A program made the position numbers and the translations under genes. From contig NZ_JAPZVP010000001.1 in assembly GCF_027622875.1 (NCBI RefSeq), positions 380,420-444,419 on the forward strand: a stretch of 64,000 nucleotides of DNA. The letters run 5' to 3'. This DNA is from Glycomyces luteolus. Lineage in GTDB: Bacteria > Actinomycetota > Actinomycetes > Mycobacteriales > Micromonosporaceae. Below, in pieces: positions 8,177 through 15,662 of the stretch. Below the pieces are notes generated by a model. It ran no database searches. It worked only from the letters and a program-made list of their open reading frames with translations, and was not told the origin of the DNA. Position 1 is the first letter of the stretch. The number at the start of each line of letters is the position of its first letter.

Positions 8177-8830
8177 ATGGAAACCCAGATCCGACCGCTC
8201 AAGTACCTCGTCATGGCCGGATCCGGCCGGGCCGGCTCGGTCAACCGGCGGCTCGCCGACCGGGCCGCCAGAGTGGTCTCCGACCGCGGCGGGATCGTGG
8301 ACGCCGCCCTGATCACCGACTTCGCCGTACCGGTCTACGACGGCGACCTCGAAGGGGGCGATGGCATCCCGGACGGCGCCGAGGAGTTCCGTCGGCGACT
8401 GCAGTTCAACGACGCGTTCATCCTCGCCAGCCCCGAGTACAACGCGTCCCTGCCCGGGTCGGTGAAGAACCTCATCGACTGGACCTCCCGGATCCACCCG
8501 CAGCCGTTCCACGAGAAGCAGGTCCTCGTCATGTCGGCTTCGCCGTCGATGGCGGGCGGCAACCGGGGCCTGTGGGCGCTGCGGATCCCGTTGGAGCACT
8601 TGGGGGCCCGCGTCTACCCCGACATGTTCTCGCTCGCGCAGGCCCACGACGCCTTCACCGCCGACGGGGACCTCGCGGACGACCCGCTCCGCAAACGCCT
8701 GGCCGACAACGTCGCCGCGTTCATGGACCTGGTCGAGGCCGCCACCCACTATCCGTGCATCCGGCACGCCTGGGTCGAGTTCCTCGGCGAGCGGCCCGAC
8801 CCGGTCATCGACCGCGTGGAAATGACCTGA
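8177..8830 (+). CDS. NADPH-dependent FMN reductase-like flavoprotein
   Basis: 217-residue flavodoxin-like oxidoreductase that should reduce FMN or a quinone-type substrate with NAD(P)H. The phosphate-binding turn is GSGRAGSVNRRLA (about residues 15-27), followed by the family hallmark ILASPEYNASLPGSVKNLIDW, the LASPEYN-type loop and Lys of FMN_red proteins, and a MSASPSMAGGNRG segment where GG binds the isoalloxazine. I take the ATG at 8177 because GAGGAG (8166-8171) lies 5 bases upstream; an in-frame start at 8144 would add 11 unconserved residues. Divergent from the M20 amidohydrolase and convergent with the 5'-nucleotidase. Confidence 0.88.
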   Translation: METQIRPLKYLVMAGSGRAGSVNRRLADRAARVVSDRGGIVDAALITDFAVPVYDGDLEGGDGIPDGAEEFRRRLQFNDAFILASPEYNASLPGSVKNLIDWTSRIHPQPFHEKQVLVMSASPSMAGGNRGLWALRIPLEHLGARVYPDMFSLAQAHDAFTADGDLADDPLRKRLADNVAAFMDLVEAATHYPCIRHAWVEFLGERPDPVIDRVEMT

Positions 8831-8850
8831 GCCGGAACGCACTCGGACGC

Positions 8851-8886
8851 GCGGAACGGCACCGCCGAGCGACGGCGCCGTTCCGC
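8851..8886. terminator. hairpin between convergent genes (FMN reductase / 5'-nucleotidase)
   Basis: GCGGAACGGC (8851-8860) pairs perfectly with GCCGTTCCGC (8877-8886), with a further inner GCCG/CGGC pairing. It sits between two convergent stops and may end both transcripts; it lacks a clear T run. Confidence 0.6.
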
Positions 8887-8895
8887 TTGCGTCCC

Positions 8896-10692
8896 TTAGA
8901 AGACCGGGGTGCCCTCGCGGGTCAGCACCCAGTCGACCGACGCGAAGTCGGCGGGGTCGAGGCGGTTCTTCGCGGTCACCCACTCGATGATCCGGGTGCG
9001 GATCTCGATCGACTCGCTCCAGACCTCGGTCGCGGCGGCGACGTGCGGGAAGTTCCCGCCGCCGTTGGCCCGGTAGTTGTTGACCGCCAGCACGAACCGC
9101 TGGTCGTCGGCCAGGGCCGCGCCCTGGTACCGGAGGTTCGCGATGCGCGAGCCGACCGGCTGCGCGATGTCGATCTCGTAGGCCAGCCCGGAGACGTAGT
9201 CGTAGTTGTAGTCGGGGCGGCCGCCCGCGCCCGTGATGTTGTCGGTCTTCGCGGCCGCGTCGACGATGACCTCGGCGCCCGCCGGGGTCTGCACGAAGTA
9301 CTCCGCCGAGTACTCGAGGTACGCCCGGATCTGCGCGCCGGTCATCAGCTTCGCCACGAGCGTGTTGTCGTAGATGTACAGGCTCGAGAGGTCCTTGATC
9401 TTGACGTTCTCGGCCGGGAGCTCCGCCGTCCGCGAGAACGGCGAGGCCTGCGCGATCACCGGCAGGTCCGCGTACTCGGTGCCCGCGAGCGCGGTCGTGA
9501 CCGTGTCGACCTGGACCTTCGCGATGAGGTCGATGATCGGCTCGTCCTTGTAGCGGGCCTCGGCGGTGGTCAGGAGGACCACCGCCTCCTCGGCGACCAC
9601 CTGGTTGACGTAGGTGACGACCTCGTTGTGCTCGTCGGAGAGGATCGCGCCGATCTCCTCGTCCTCGGCGGCGGTGTTGGAGTTGAGGACGGAGGCCGCG
9701 ACGGACTCGACTTTCCACTTCCCGCGCTCGAGGACCAGGTCGAAGTCGAAGAGGGTGAGGCGCTGGCCGTAGCAGAGCGGCTCGGAGAGCACGACTTCGC
9801 GGCCGTCCGGTCCGGCGACGCGGGATTCGGGGACCTCGATGTGGGCGTGGCCGACGAGGATCGCGTCGATGCCGGGGACCTGCTGGGCGACGAGCGCGGA
9901 GGCGTTCTCGATGCCGAGGCCGGTGGAGGTGTCGTACGCGGACTTGCCGGAGGTGCCGGAGTGGGCGGAGACGATGACGACGTCGACGCCCTGCGCCTTG
10001 AGCTTGGGCACCCAGTGGGCGGCGGTGGACTCCAGGCTCGGGAACTCGAGCACGCCTTCTACATAGGCCTTGTCCCAGATGGTCACGCCGGGGGTGCAGA
10101 GGCCGAGGACGGCGACCTTGACGTCTTTGCCGCAGGGCGTGCGCAGGCGCTGGATGTGGTAGGGCGGGAAGGCGGGTTCGCCGGTGGCGGTGTCGACGAC
10201 GTTGGCGCCGAGCAGCGGGAACTCGCATTGGGAGTCGAACTTGGCGAGGGTGTCGAGGCCGTAGTTGAACTCGTGGTTGCCGAGGGCCGCGGCGTCGTAG
10301 TGCATGGCGTTCATGGCCTGGGCCATGGGGTGGACGGGGCCGGCGTCGGCGACGATCGGGTCGACGCGCGCGTAGTAGTAGGCGAGGGGCGTGCCCTGGA
10401 TGGTGTCGCCCGCGTCGATGAGGATGGTGTTCTTCGCGCCGCGCTCCTCGCGGACCTGCTTGACGAGGGTGGCGACGCGGGCGAGGCCGCGGGTGTTCCC
10501 GGCGGCGTCGCTGTAGGCGGCGTCCTTGAAGTAGTCCCAGTTGAAGATGTTGCCGTGGAGGTCGGTCGTGCCCATCACGGTGAAGGAGTAGCGGTGCTGC
10601 TGCTTGGCTTCGGCGGGCGAGGCCGCGGCGACGGCAGCGGCCGCCCCCGCGGCGGCCGATGCTCCCAGAAGGGTCCTGCGGTTGACGGTCAT
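8896..10692 (-). CDS. Tat-exported 5'-nucleotidase / 2',3'-cyclic phosphodiesterase
   Basis: Extracellular phosphoesterase of 598 residues that releases phosphate and nucleosides from nucleotides. The N-terminus is a twin-arginine signal (NRRTLLGAS followed by an Ala-rich core and SPAEA). The N-terminal calcineurin-like metallophosphatase domain shows all five metal motifs: DLHGN (44-48), DAGDTIQG, GNHEFNYG, SAHSG and GHAH. The C-terminal 5'-nucleotidase domain contains FVLAVNNYRANGGGNF, the substrate-stacking motif. I use the ATG at 10692, which has GGAG seven bases upstream and opens directly on the Tat motif; an upstream in-frame ATG at 10767 would bury the signal. It probably scavenges environmental phosphate. 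Confidence 0.94.
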   Translation of the reverse strand: MTVNRRTLLGASAAAGAAAAVAAASPAEAKQQHRYSFTVMGTTDLHGNIFNWDYFKDAAYSDAAGNTRGLARVATLVKQVREERGAKNTILIDAGDTIQGTPLAYYYARVDPIVADAGPVHPMAQAMNAMHYDAAALGNHEFNYGLDTLAKFDSQCEFPLLGANVVDTATGEPAFPPYHIQRLRTPCGKDVKVAVLGLCTPGVTIWDKAYVEGVLEFPSLESTAAHWVPKLKAQGVDVVIVSAHSGTSGKSAYDTSTGLGIENASALVAQQVPGIDAILVGHAHIEVPESRVAGPDGREVVLSEPLCYGQRLTLFDFDLVLERGKWKVESVAASVLNSNTAAEDEEIGAILSDEHNEVVTYVNQVVAEEAVVLLTTAEARYKDEPIIDLIAKVQVDTVTTALAGTEYADLPVIAQASPFSRTAELPAENVKIKDLSSLYIYDNTLVAKLMTGAQIRAYLEYSAEYFVQTPAGAEVIVDAAAKTDNITGAGGRPDYNYDYVSGLAYEIDIAQPVGSRIANLRYQGAALADDQRFVLAVNNYRANGGGNFPHVAAATEVWSESIEIRTRIIEWVTAKNRLDPADFASVDWVLTREGTPVF

Positions 10693-10879
10693 GTGGTGCT
10701 CCAGTCTGCTGCGCCGAGGGATGCGAGGAAATATGTGAGGAGTATTGCACCTGGCCAGGGAGGTCATCCCATGACCCTATATTGAACGAGCGATGTCGAT
10801 CCCGAAACGCTTCGGCCGTGAAAGGCACCCCCGTCATTCGACCGGCGCGGGTGCGGCCCGGGTCGAGTAGCATCCGGGG

Positions 10880-11869
10880 ATGATCTGCGTGTTCGGCGCC
10901 GGAAGCATCGGCTGCTACGTGGGCGGCAGGCTCGCGGCCGCCGGAGCCGAGGTGGTGTTCGTCGGGCGGCAGCGGATCGCCGACGAGGCGGCGACGCACG
11001 GTCTCGCCTTGACCGATCTGCACGGCACGGCGTTGCACGTGGACGCGCCCCGGTTCGAGACGTCTCCCGTCGCCGGTGCCGATCTCGTGCTCGTCACCGT
11101 CAAGTCCTCCGGGACGCGGGCGGCGGCGGCAGCCCTTGCGCCGCACCTGGAACCGGGCACCGTCGTCATCAGCTTCCAGAACGGGCTGCGCAACGCGGAC
11201 GTCCTGCGCGAGCAGCTGCCGCAGGCGACCGTGCTGCCGGGCATGGTCGCGTTCAACGTGGTCCACTCCGGACCCGGCCGCTTCCACCAGGGCACCGCGG
11301 GCGACCTCGGCGTCCAAACCCATCCCGCGCTCGACGCGTTCGGGCCCGCATTCGCGAGCGCCGGACTCACGCTCGCCCGTGAAACCGACCTGCGCGGAGT
11401 TCAGGCCGCGAAACTCCTGCTCAACCTCAACAACGCCGTCAACGCGCTCTCCGGGCTGCCGCTCAAGACCGAGCTGTCGCAGCGCGCCTACCGCCGCTGC
11501 CTCGCGCTCGCCCAACGCGAAGCCCTCGCCGCGTACAAGGCCGCCGGACTGCGCCCCACCGCCACCGCCGGGCTCGACCCGCGCCTGCTTCCCGCCCTGC
11601 TCGGCCTGCCCGACGCGCTGTTCACCCGCACCGCCGCGAAGATGCTCGCCATGGACCCGCTCGCCCGATCCTCCACTTGGGAGGACCTCGAAGCCGGACG
11701 CCCAACCGAAGTGGACTACCTGAACGGCGAGATCGTCTCCCTCGCGGCCGAACACGGCCTCACCGCGCACGTCAACGAACACCTCACCGCGCTCGTGCAC
11801 GCCGCCGAGGACGGCGGGCGCCGCGACTGGACCGGCCCCGAACTCCTCGCCGAACTGCGCCGCACCTGA
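10880..11869 (+). CDS. panE: 2-dehydropantoate 2-reductase
   Basis: NADPH-dependent ketopantoate reductase of the pantothenate/CoA pathway, or a close paralogue. The 329 residues contain the Rossmann loop GAGSIGCYVGGRLAAAG at 6-22, VTVKSSGTRAAA where the family has its conserved VxVK motif, FQNGLRN, and QAAKLLLNLNNAVNALSG, which carries the catalytic Lys and the Asn-rich helix. A SSTWEDLEAGRPTEVDYLNGEIV stretch is the late family signature. A TAGCAT -10-like box at 10867-10872 ends only 7 bases before the ATG, suggesting a leaderless transcript. Paralogues of this family are common, so pathway assignment is likely but not certain. Confidence 0.87.
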   Translation: MICVFGAGSIGCYVGGRLAAAGAEVVFVGRQRIADEAATHGLALTDLHGTALHVDAPRFETSPVAGADLVLVTVKSSGTRAAAAALAPHLEPGTVVISFQNGLRNADVLREQLPQATVLPGMVAFNVVHSGPGRFHQGTAGDLGVQTHPALDAFGPAFASAGLTLARETDLRGVQAAKLLLNLNNAVNALSGLPLKTELSQRAYRRCLALAQREALAAYKAAGLRPTATAGLDPRLLPALLGLPDALFTRTAAKMLAMDPLARSSTWEDLEAGRPTEVDYLNGEIVSLAAEHGLTAHVNEHLTALVHAAEDGGRRDWTGPELLAELRRT

Positions 11870-11970
11870 ACCCGCGCCGCGCCCCGTTCAGTATCGGGAC
11901 ACCATCGGTTCACTCTCGTTGACTAGCTTGACAATCGCACCACCAGGCTCAGCAACGGCGAAGGAAGACG

Positions 11971-12324
11971 ATGCGCACCCCCGAAGAGATCATGCAGGAC
12001 CTGGAGCACCGCGTGGCCGTGATCCAGGAGCAGGCCGGCCGCGCCGAGCAGGCGCTGGCCGCATCGGAGACGACGCTCGCCAGCGACGAAGGCGCCGTCA
12101 CGGTCACGGTGAACGCGGGCGGCGCGCTCACCGGCCTCCGCTTCTCCAACGAGGCCAAGCACATGTCCGGCACCGGACTCGCCGCACTCGTGCTCGACAC
12201 GTACCGGCGGGCCGTCGAGGCGTCCGGTCAGAAGACCGCCGCGATCATGTCCGATCTGCTCGGCGGCGACCAGGAGGCCATGGGCCTCCTCCAGTCGTTC
12301 ACCGCGCCGAAGACGGAGGACTGA
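11971..12324 (+). CDS. YbaB/EbfC-family nucleoid-associated protein linked to type VII secretion genes
   Basis: Small 117-residue protein with a long N-terminal helix (EEIMQDLEHRVAVIQEQAGRAEQAL), a central beta part with VTVTVNAGGALTGLRF, and a C-terminal helix. This is the YbaB fold, seen in many actinobacterial copies sitting in front of type VII secretion substrates. Unlike the dnaX-recR copy it probably has a role tied to the neighbours rather than to chromosome structure. Its stop codon overlaps the next gene's start (TGATG), so at least four genes from here form a translationally coupled operon. Confidence 0.82.
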   Translation: MRTPEEIMQDLEHRVAVIQEQAGRAEQALAASETTLASDEGAVTVTVNAGGALTGLRFSNEAKHMSGTGLAALVLDTYRRAVEASGQKTAAIMSDLLGGDQEAMGLLQSFTAPKTED

Positions 12325-12653
12325 TGGTCCAGGTCGACCCGCAGGCGCTGCGCGACCACGCCGCGCGGCTCGCGAACGGCCCCATGGCGAGGGTCAGGAC
12401 CGCCGCCGACGCCGCCAACACCGTGCGCCTCGGCGACGAGGACGCGTACGGCATCGTCTTCGCACAGGTCATCCCACCCGTCCTCGACCTGTTCCTCGAC
12501 GACGCCGGTGCCGCCCTCAACTCCGCCGACGACCTCGGCCTCGGATTCGCGGAAGTCGTCAACGACACCGCGATCCAGCACCTCGCCGCCGACCAGGAGG
12601 TCGCGGCCCTCTTCGACGAACTCGGCAAGGAACTGGACGGGCACACCCCATGA
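12324..12653 (+). CDS. type VII secretion target, EspC-like (DUF2580 type)
   Basis: 109-residue helical protein with no signal peptide, sized like WXG100/EspC substrates. It starts VQVDPQALRDHAARLANG, the usual opening of EspC-like ESX proteins, and continues with paired helices including LNSADDLGLGFAEVV. The ATG at 12324 overlaps the upstream stop. No W-x-G turn is present, so it belongs to the EspC-type rather than the canonical WXG100 group. In this family the protein is usually a small partner of a larger co-exported protein, here the next gene, with which it overlaps by four bases. Confidence 0.75.
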   Translation: MVQVDPQALRDHAARLANGPMARVRTAADAANTVRLGDEDAYGIVFAQVIPPVLDLFLDDAGAALNSADDLGLGFAEVVNDTAIQHLAADQEVAALFDELGKELDGHTP

Positions 12654-13669
12654 CCAACCCCCTCATCGAAGGCGAGACCGCGACCTCGGCCCTCCAGGGC
12701 ACCAAGGTGATCGGCGGCCTCGCCAAGACCGCGACCGCCTACGGCACCGCGTTCACCTCGGAGCCGTTCAGCTTCCTCGACGCCGGGGTCGCCACCGCCA
12801 CCACCGCGCTCGACGTCCTCTCCTTCGTGGCCAACCCCTTCAAACACCTGCTGCAGGCCGGAGTGGGCTGGCTCTTCGAGCACATCTCGTTCCTGCGTGA
12901 ACCCCTCGACTGGGTCGCGGGCAACCCGCAGGCGATCGAGGGCCTGGCACTGACCTGGAACAACATCGCGATGGAGATGAGCACCGCCGCGGACGAATGG
13001 GCCGCCGAGCTCAAGACGATCGAGGACTGGGACGGCGCGGACGCCACCGCCTACCGGAACGCGGCGGCCGGGTTCGAGCAGGTCCTGCGCTCCAGCGCCG
13101 AAGCGGCCGCGACCACCGCGAACGGCGTCAACATCGCCGGCGTGGCCGTGGGCATCCTCCGCACGATCATCCTGGAGCTCATCACCAACTTCATCGCCGA
13201 GGCGATCATGTGGGCGCTCAGCGCGCTGGCCACCGCCGGGTTCACCTTCGGCGCGACCCTCGCCGCCGCGATCGCCCGGATCGTCTCGAAGGCCGTGAGC
13301 GTCTTCGCGAACATCGTCGGCAAGGTCGGGCAGCTGATGTCGAAGTTCGGGCGCTACATCGCCTCGTTCCGCAGGTTCGGCACCCAGTCGCAAGGCCTGA
13401 AGAAGGCCATGGACGCCACCACCGACCAGCTGCTCAAGGGCTCGTCGAAGGCGTTCATGAACGGCGGGCGCCTGACCATGAACGGCGCCGGGAACATGCG
13501 CAACGCCTCGCTCGACACCCTCCGCAAGTCCTTCGACCCGCTGAAGAACAACTGGGGCAACCCGATCAACACCCAGAAGGTCCTCAAGTACTCCGCGACC
13601 GAGATCAACCGCGGCCGCAACCTCGACGACCGGATGGAGCAGGAGCGGAAGGACAACGGCGGACCTTGA
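12650..13669 (+). CDS. large WXG-type putative type VII secretion protein with hydrophobic core
   Basis: 339 residues. A WXG100-like helical pair lies at about residues 95-155 (LTWNNIAMEM, then the turn DWDGADATAY, matching the W-x-G hallmark). It is followed by a long stretch of hydrophobic and amphipathic helices (about 165-245: VNIAGVAVGILRTIILEL, AIMWALSALATAGFTFGATL). The C-terminal 90 residues are polar and basic, with no toxin motif I can name. It resembles polymorphic-toxin or PPE-like scaffolds of actinobacterial ESX systems, but no EccC, EccD or MycP is nearby. It starts with ATGA overlap on the upstream gene and ends in a TTGA overlap with the next. Confidence 0.75.
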   Translation: MTNPLIEGETATSALQGTKVIGGLAKTATAYGTAFTSEPFSFLDAGVATATTALDVLSFVANPFKHLLQAGVGWLFEHISFLREPLDWVAGNPQAIEGLALTWNNIAMEMSTAADEWAAELKTIEDWDGADATAYRNAAAGFEQVLRSSAEAAATTANGVNIAGVAVGILRTIILELITNFIAEAIMWALSALATAGFTFGATLAAAIARIVSKAVSVFANIVGKVGQLMSKFGRYIASFRRFGTQSQGLKKAMDATTDQLLKGSSKAFMNGGRLTMNGAGNMRNASLDTLRKSFDPLKNNWGNPINTQKVLKYSATEINRGRNLDDRMEQERKDNGGP

Positions 13670-13923
13670 TCTGGACCCTCGCCATCCTCGTCAGCCTCGC
13701 GGGCGCCCTCTACTTCGGCGTGCGCGCGGCGCGCCGCGAACTCCGCGAGGGCATCGAGGACCTCGAGCGGCACCCGCCCGACCTGACGAAGCTGACCGAC
13801 GCGCAGCGCGCCGAATACGAGCGGCTCCTCGCCGCGAACCGCCTCGCCCAGGCGGTGGAGGACGCCGAGCGGGCCGCCGCCGAGCGGCTCATGCGCGAGC
13901 AGGACGAGCAAGAAGGCCGCTGA
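13666..13923 (+). CDS. small single-span membrane protein of the type VII-linked operon
   Basis: 85 residues starting at a TTG that overlaps the previous stop (TTGA); GGAAGGA lies upstream in the end of the preceding gene. It has one N-terminal transmembrane helix (WTLAILVSLAGALYFGV) followed by a charged coiled-coil-like cytoplasmic tail (RELREGIEDLERH, then a long Glu/Arg/Ala-rich helix from about 45 to 80). No family recognised. The overlap and bias argue it is real and cotranslated; it might anchor or protect against the large protein upstream, as immunity-type partners often do, but that is only a guess. Confidence 0.7.
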   Translation: MIWTLAILVSLAGALYFGVRAARRELREGIEDLERHPPDLTKLTDAQRAEYERLLAANRLAQAVEDAERAAAERLMREQDEQEGR

Positions 13924-13926
13924 GCG

Positions 13927-14982
13927 CTATGCGTTCCGGACCGGCAGCGTCAACCGGAACCGGCAGCCCCGGTCCGCGTAGAGGAGTTCGACCTCGCCGC
14001 CGTGGGCCTGTGCGATCTGCCGCGCGATCGGCAGCCCGAGCCCCGTCCCGGAGGCGTGACCGCGCCAGAACCGTACGAAGACCCGTTCCCGCTCGGCCGC
14101 AGGGATACCCGGGCCCTCATCGGTGACGACCACCGCGATCCCTGCCTCCGAACGCCGGACCTCGACGTCGACGGCCGTGCCCTCCGGGGCGTGCTTGACG
14201 GCGTTGTGGACCAGGTTCGCGACCGCGCGGTGGACGCTCGGACCGTCGACCGGGGCCTCCGCCGACGCCTCGCCGCGCAGCTCCAGGCGGACCGTACGCG
14301 AGGCCGCGAAGGCCGCCGCCTCCTCGAAGACCTCGCGCACCAGCGCCGCGACGTCCGTCGGGCGCCGGTCGATCACGCGGGCCCGCCCGCGCGCGTCCAC
14401 CAGCAGCTCGCCCACGGCGACCCGCAGCCGCTCGGCCGCGTTCCGGCTGCGCTCCAAACCCTCCCGGTAGAGCGAGAGATCGGGTTCGGGGTGGCGCAGG
14501 ACCACATCGGCGCCGGTGATCAAGACGGCGAGGGGGGTCCGCAGCTCGTGGCTGGTCTCCTCGACCAGCCGCCGCTGCACCTGCGCCGACCGCTCGAGGC
14601 GGTCGAGCATCGCGTCGAACGCGGCGGCGAGCCCGATCGCCTCGGTCGTGCCCTGCGCGCCGCCCACGCGCAGGCTCAAGTCGGAGGCCTCGATCCGTTC
14701 GGCCGCTTCGCGAATGCGCTCGAACGGGCGCACCGCCCGGCCCGACCACCACCACGCGAGCGCCCCCGTGACCGGCAGCAGCGCGACCACCGTGAACCAC
14801 GCCCACCCGGTCGGGTCCACATCGGATGCCGAGACCAGGCGGGTGGTGCCGTCGGGCGCCGTCTCGGTGACCTCGTTCCGGTCGATCGAGGTCACCGCGA
14901 AGACGAGCACCACCGGCAGGTAGATCGCGAGGGCCCCGGTGAGCGCGAGCCGGGCGCGCAGCGAGCGCAGCAGCCCGATCAC
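13927..14982 (-). CDS. sensor histidine kinase (OmpR-partner type)
   Basis: Membrane-bound kinase of 351 residues. Two membrane helices (about 11-31 and 61-80) flank a very short extracellular loop of about 30 residues (DRNEVTETAPDGTTRLVS), so it may sense the membrane or a partner rather than a bulky ligand. HAMP linker at 81-133, dimerisation box EETSHELRTP with His145, then the ATPase boxes ANLVHNAVKHA (N), DEGPGIP (G1), FVRFWRG (F) and GTGLGLPIA (G2). The GTG start at 14982 overlaps the regulator's stop (GTGA), so the pair is translationally coupled. It ends three bases from the convergent type VII-linked operon, with no terminator between. Confidence 0.93.
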   Translation of the reverse strand: MIGLLRSLRARLALTGALAIYLPVVLVFAVTSIDRNEVTETAPDGTTRLVSASDVDPTGWAWFTVVALLPVTGALAWWWSGRAVRPFERIREAAERIEASDLSLRVGGAQGTTEAIGLAAAFDAMLDRLERSAQVQRRLVEETSHELRTPLAVLITGADVVLRHPEPDLSLYREGLERSRNAAERLRVAVGELLVDARGRARVIDRRPTDVAALVREVFEEAAAFAASRTVRLELRGEASAEAPVDGPSVHRAVANLVHNAVKHAPEGTAVDVEVRRSEAGIAVVVTDEGPGIPAAERERVFVRFWRGHASGTGLGLPIARQIAQAHGGEVELLYADRGCRFRLTLPVRNA

Positions 14983-15650
14983 GGCGCCTCCCGCAGGACG
15001 TACCCGACACCGGTCACCGTGGAGATCGGCCCGGGTTCGCCCAGCTTGCGGCGCAGGCGACTCAGGATCACCCGCACCGAGGCCGTGAACGGGTCGGCGT
15101 TCGCGTCCCAGACGTGCTCGAGCAGTTCCTCGGCGCTCACCGTCCGGCCCGCGCGGTGCATGAGGTACCGCAGCATCGAGAACTCCCTCGGGGTCAGGTC
15201 CAGTTCGCCGCCGCCGCGCCAGGCCCGGTGCGCGGCGGTGTCGAGCCGCAGGTCGCCGACCGCGAGCACCGCGTCGTGCGCGTCGGCGCGACGGGCGAGC
15301 GCGCGCAGCCTCGCGGCCAGCTCCTGGAAGTCGAACGGCTTGACGAGGTAGTCGTCCGCGCCCGCGTCGAGCCCGGCCACGCGGTCGTCGACGGCGTCGC
15401 GGGCGGTGAGCACGAGCAGGCGGCGGGGTCGGCGCAGCGCGGGGTCGGCGCCGAGTCGCCGCAGCAGCTCCAGGCCGTCCCCGTCCGGCAGGCCGAGGTC
15501 GAGGCACGCCACGTCGAAGTCGTTGCAGCACAACAGCGCTTCGGCTTCGGCACAGTTCTGGGCGAGGTCCACGGCGTAGGCCTCGTTGCGCAGGCCCAGT
15601 GCCAGGACCGGGCCCAGGTCGCGGTCGTCCTCGACCAGCAGGATGCGCAC
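14979..15650 (-). CDS. OmpR/PhoB-family response regulator
   Basis: 223-residue DNA-binding regulator. Receiver domain at 1-115 with the acidic pocket VEDD, phospho-acceptor Asp51 (ACLDLGLPDGDG), TARD, and KPFDFQEL with the conserved Lys. The winged-helix effector domain is at about 125-220, with LTPREFSMLRYLMHRAGR, the recognition helix VRVILSRLRRKLG, and TVTGVGYVL. The start is GTG at 15650, with GGGGAGG immediately before it. It follows the serine hydrolase gene by only 12 bases, so the four genes from 18628 down to 13927 probably form one transcript, tying the two-component system to the hydrolase. Confidence 0.95.
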   Translation of the reverse strand: MRILLVEDDRDLGPVLALGLRNEAYAVDLAQNCAEAEALLCCNDFDVACLDLGLPDGDGLELLRRLGADPALRRPRRLLVLTARDAVDDRVAGLDAGADDYLVKPFDFQELAARLRALARRADAHDAVLAVGDLRLDTAAHRAWRGGGELDLTPREFSMLRYLMHRAGRTVSAEELLEHVWDANADPFTASVRVILSRLRRKLGEPGPISTVTGVGYVLREAP

Positions 15651-15662
15651 GCCTCCCCTTTC

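Noticed and set aside
6886..10785. 1299-codon plus-strand open frame
   Set aside because: It overlaps the M20, FMN reductase and 5'-nucleotidase genes on both strands and is Arg/Val/Gly-rich low-complexity translation typical of antisense frames in GC-rich DNA.
7112..11800. 1562-codon minus-strand open frame
   Set aside because: It crosses panE, the nucleotidase and the M20 gene in a shifted frame; no domain or natural composition.
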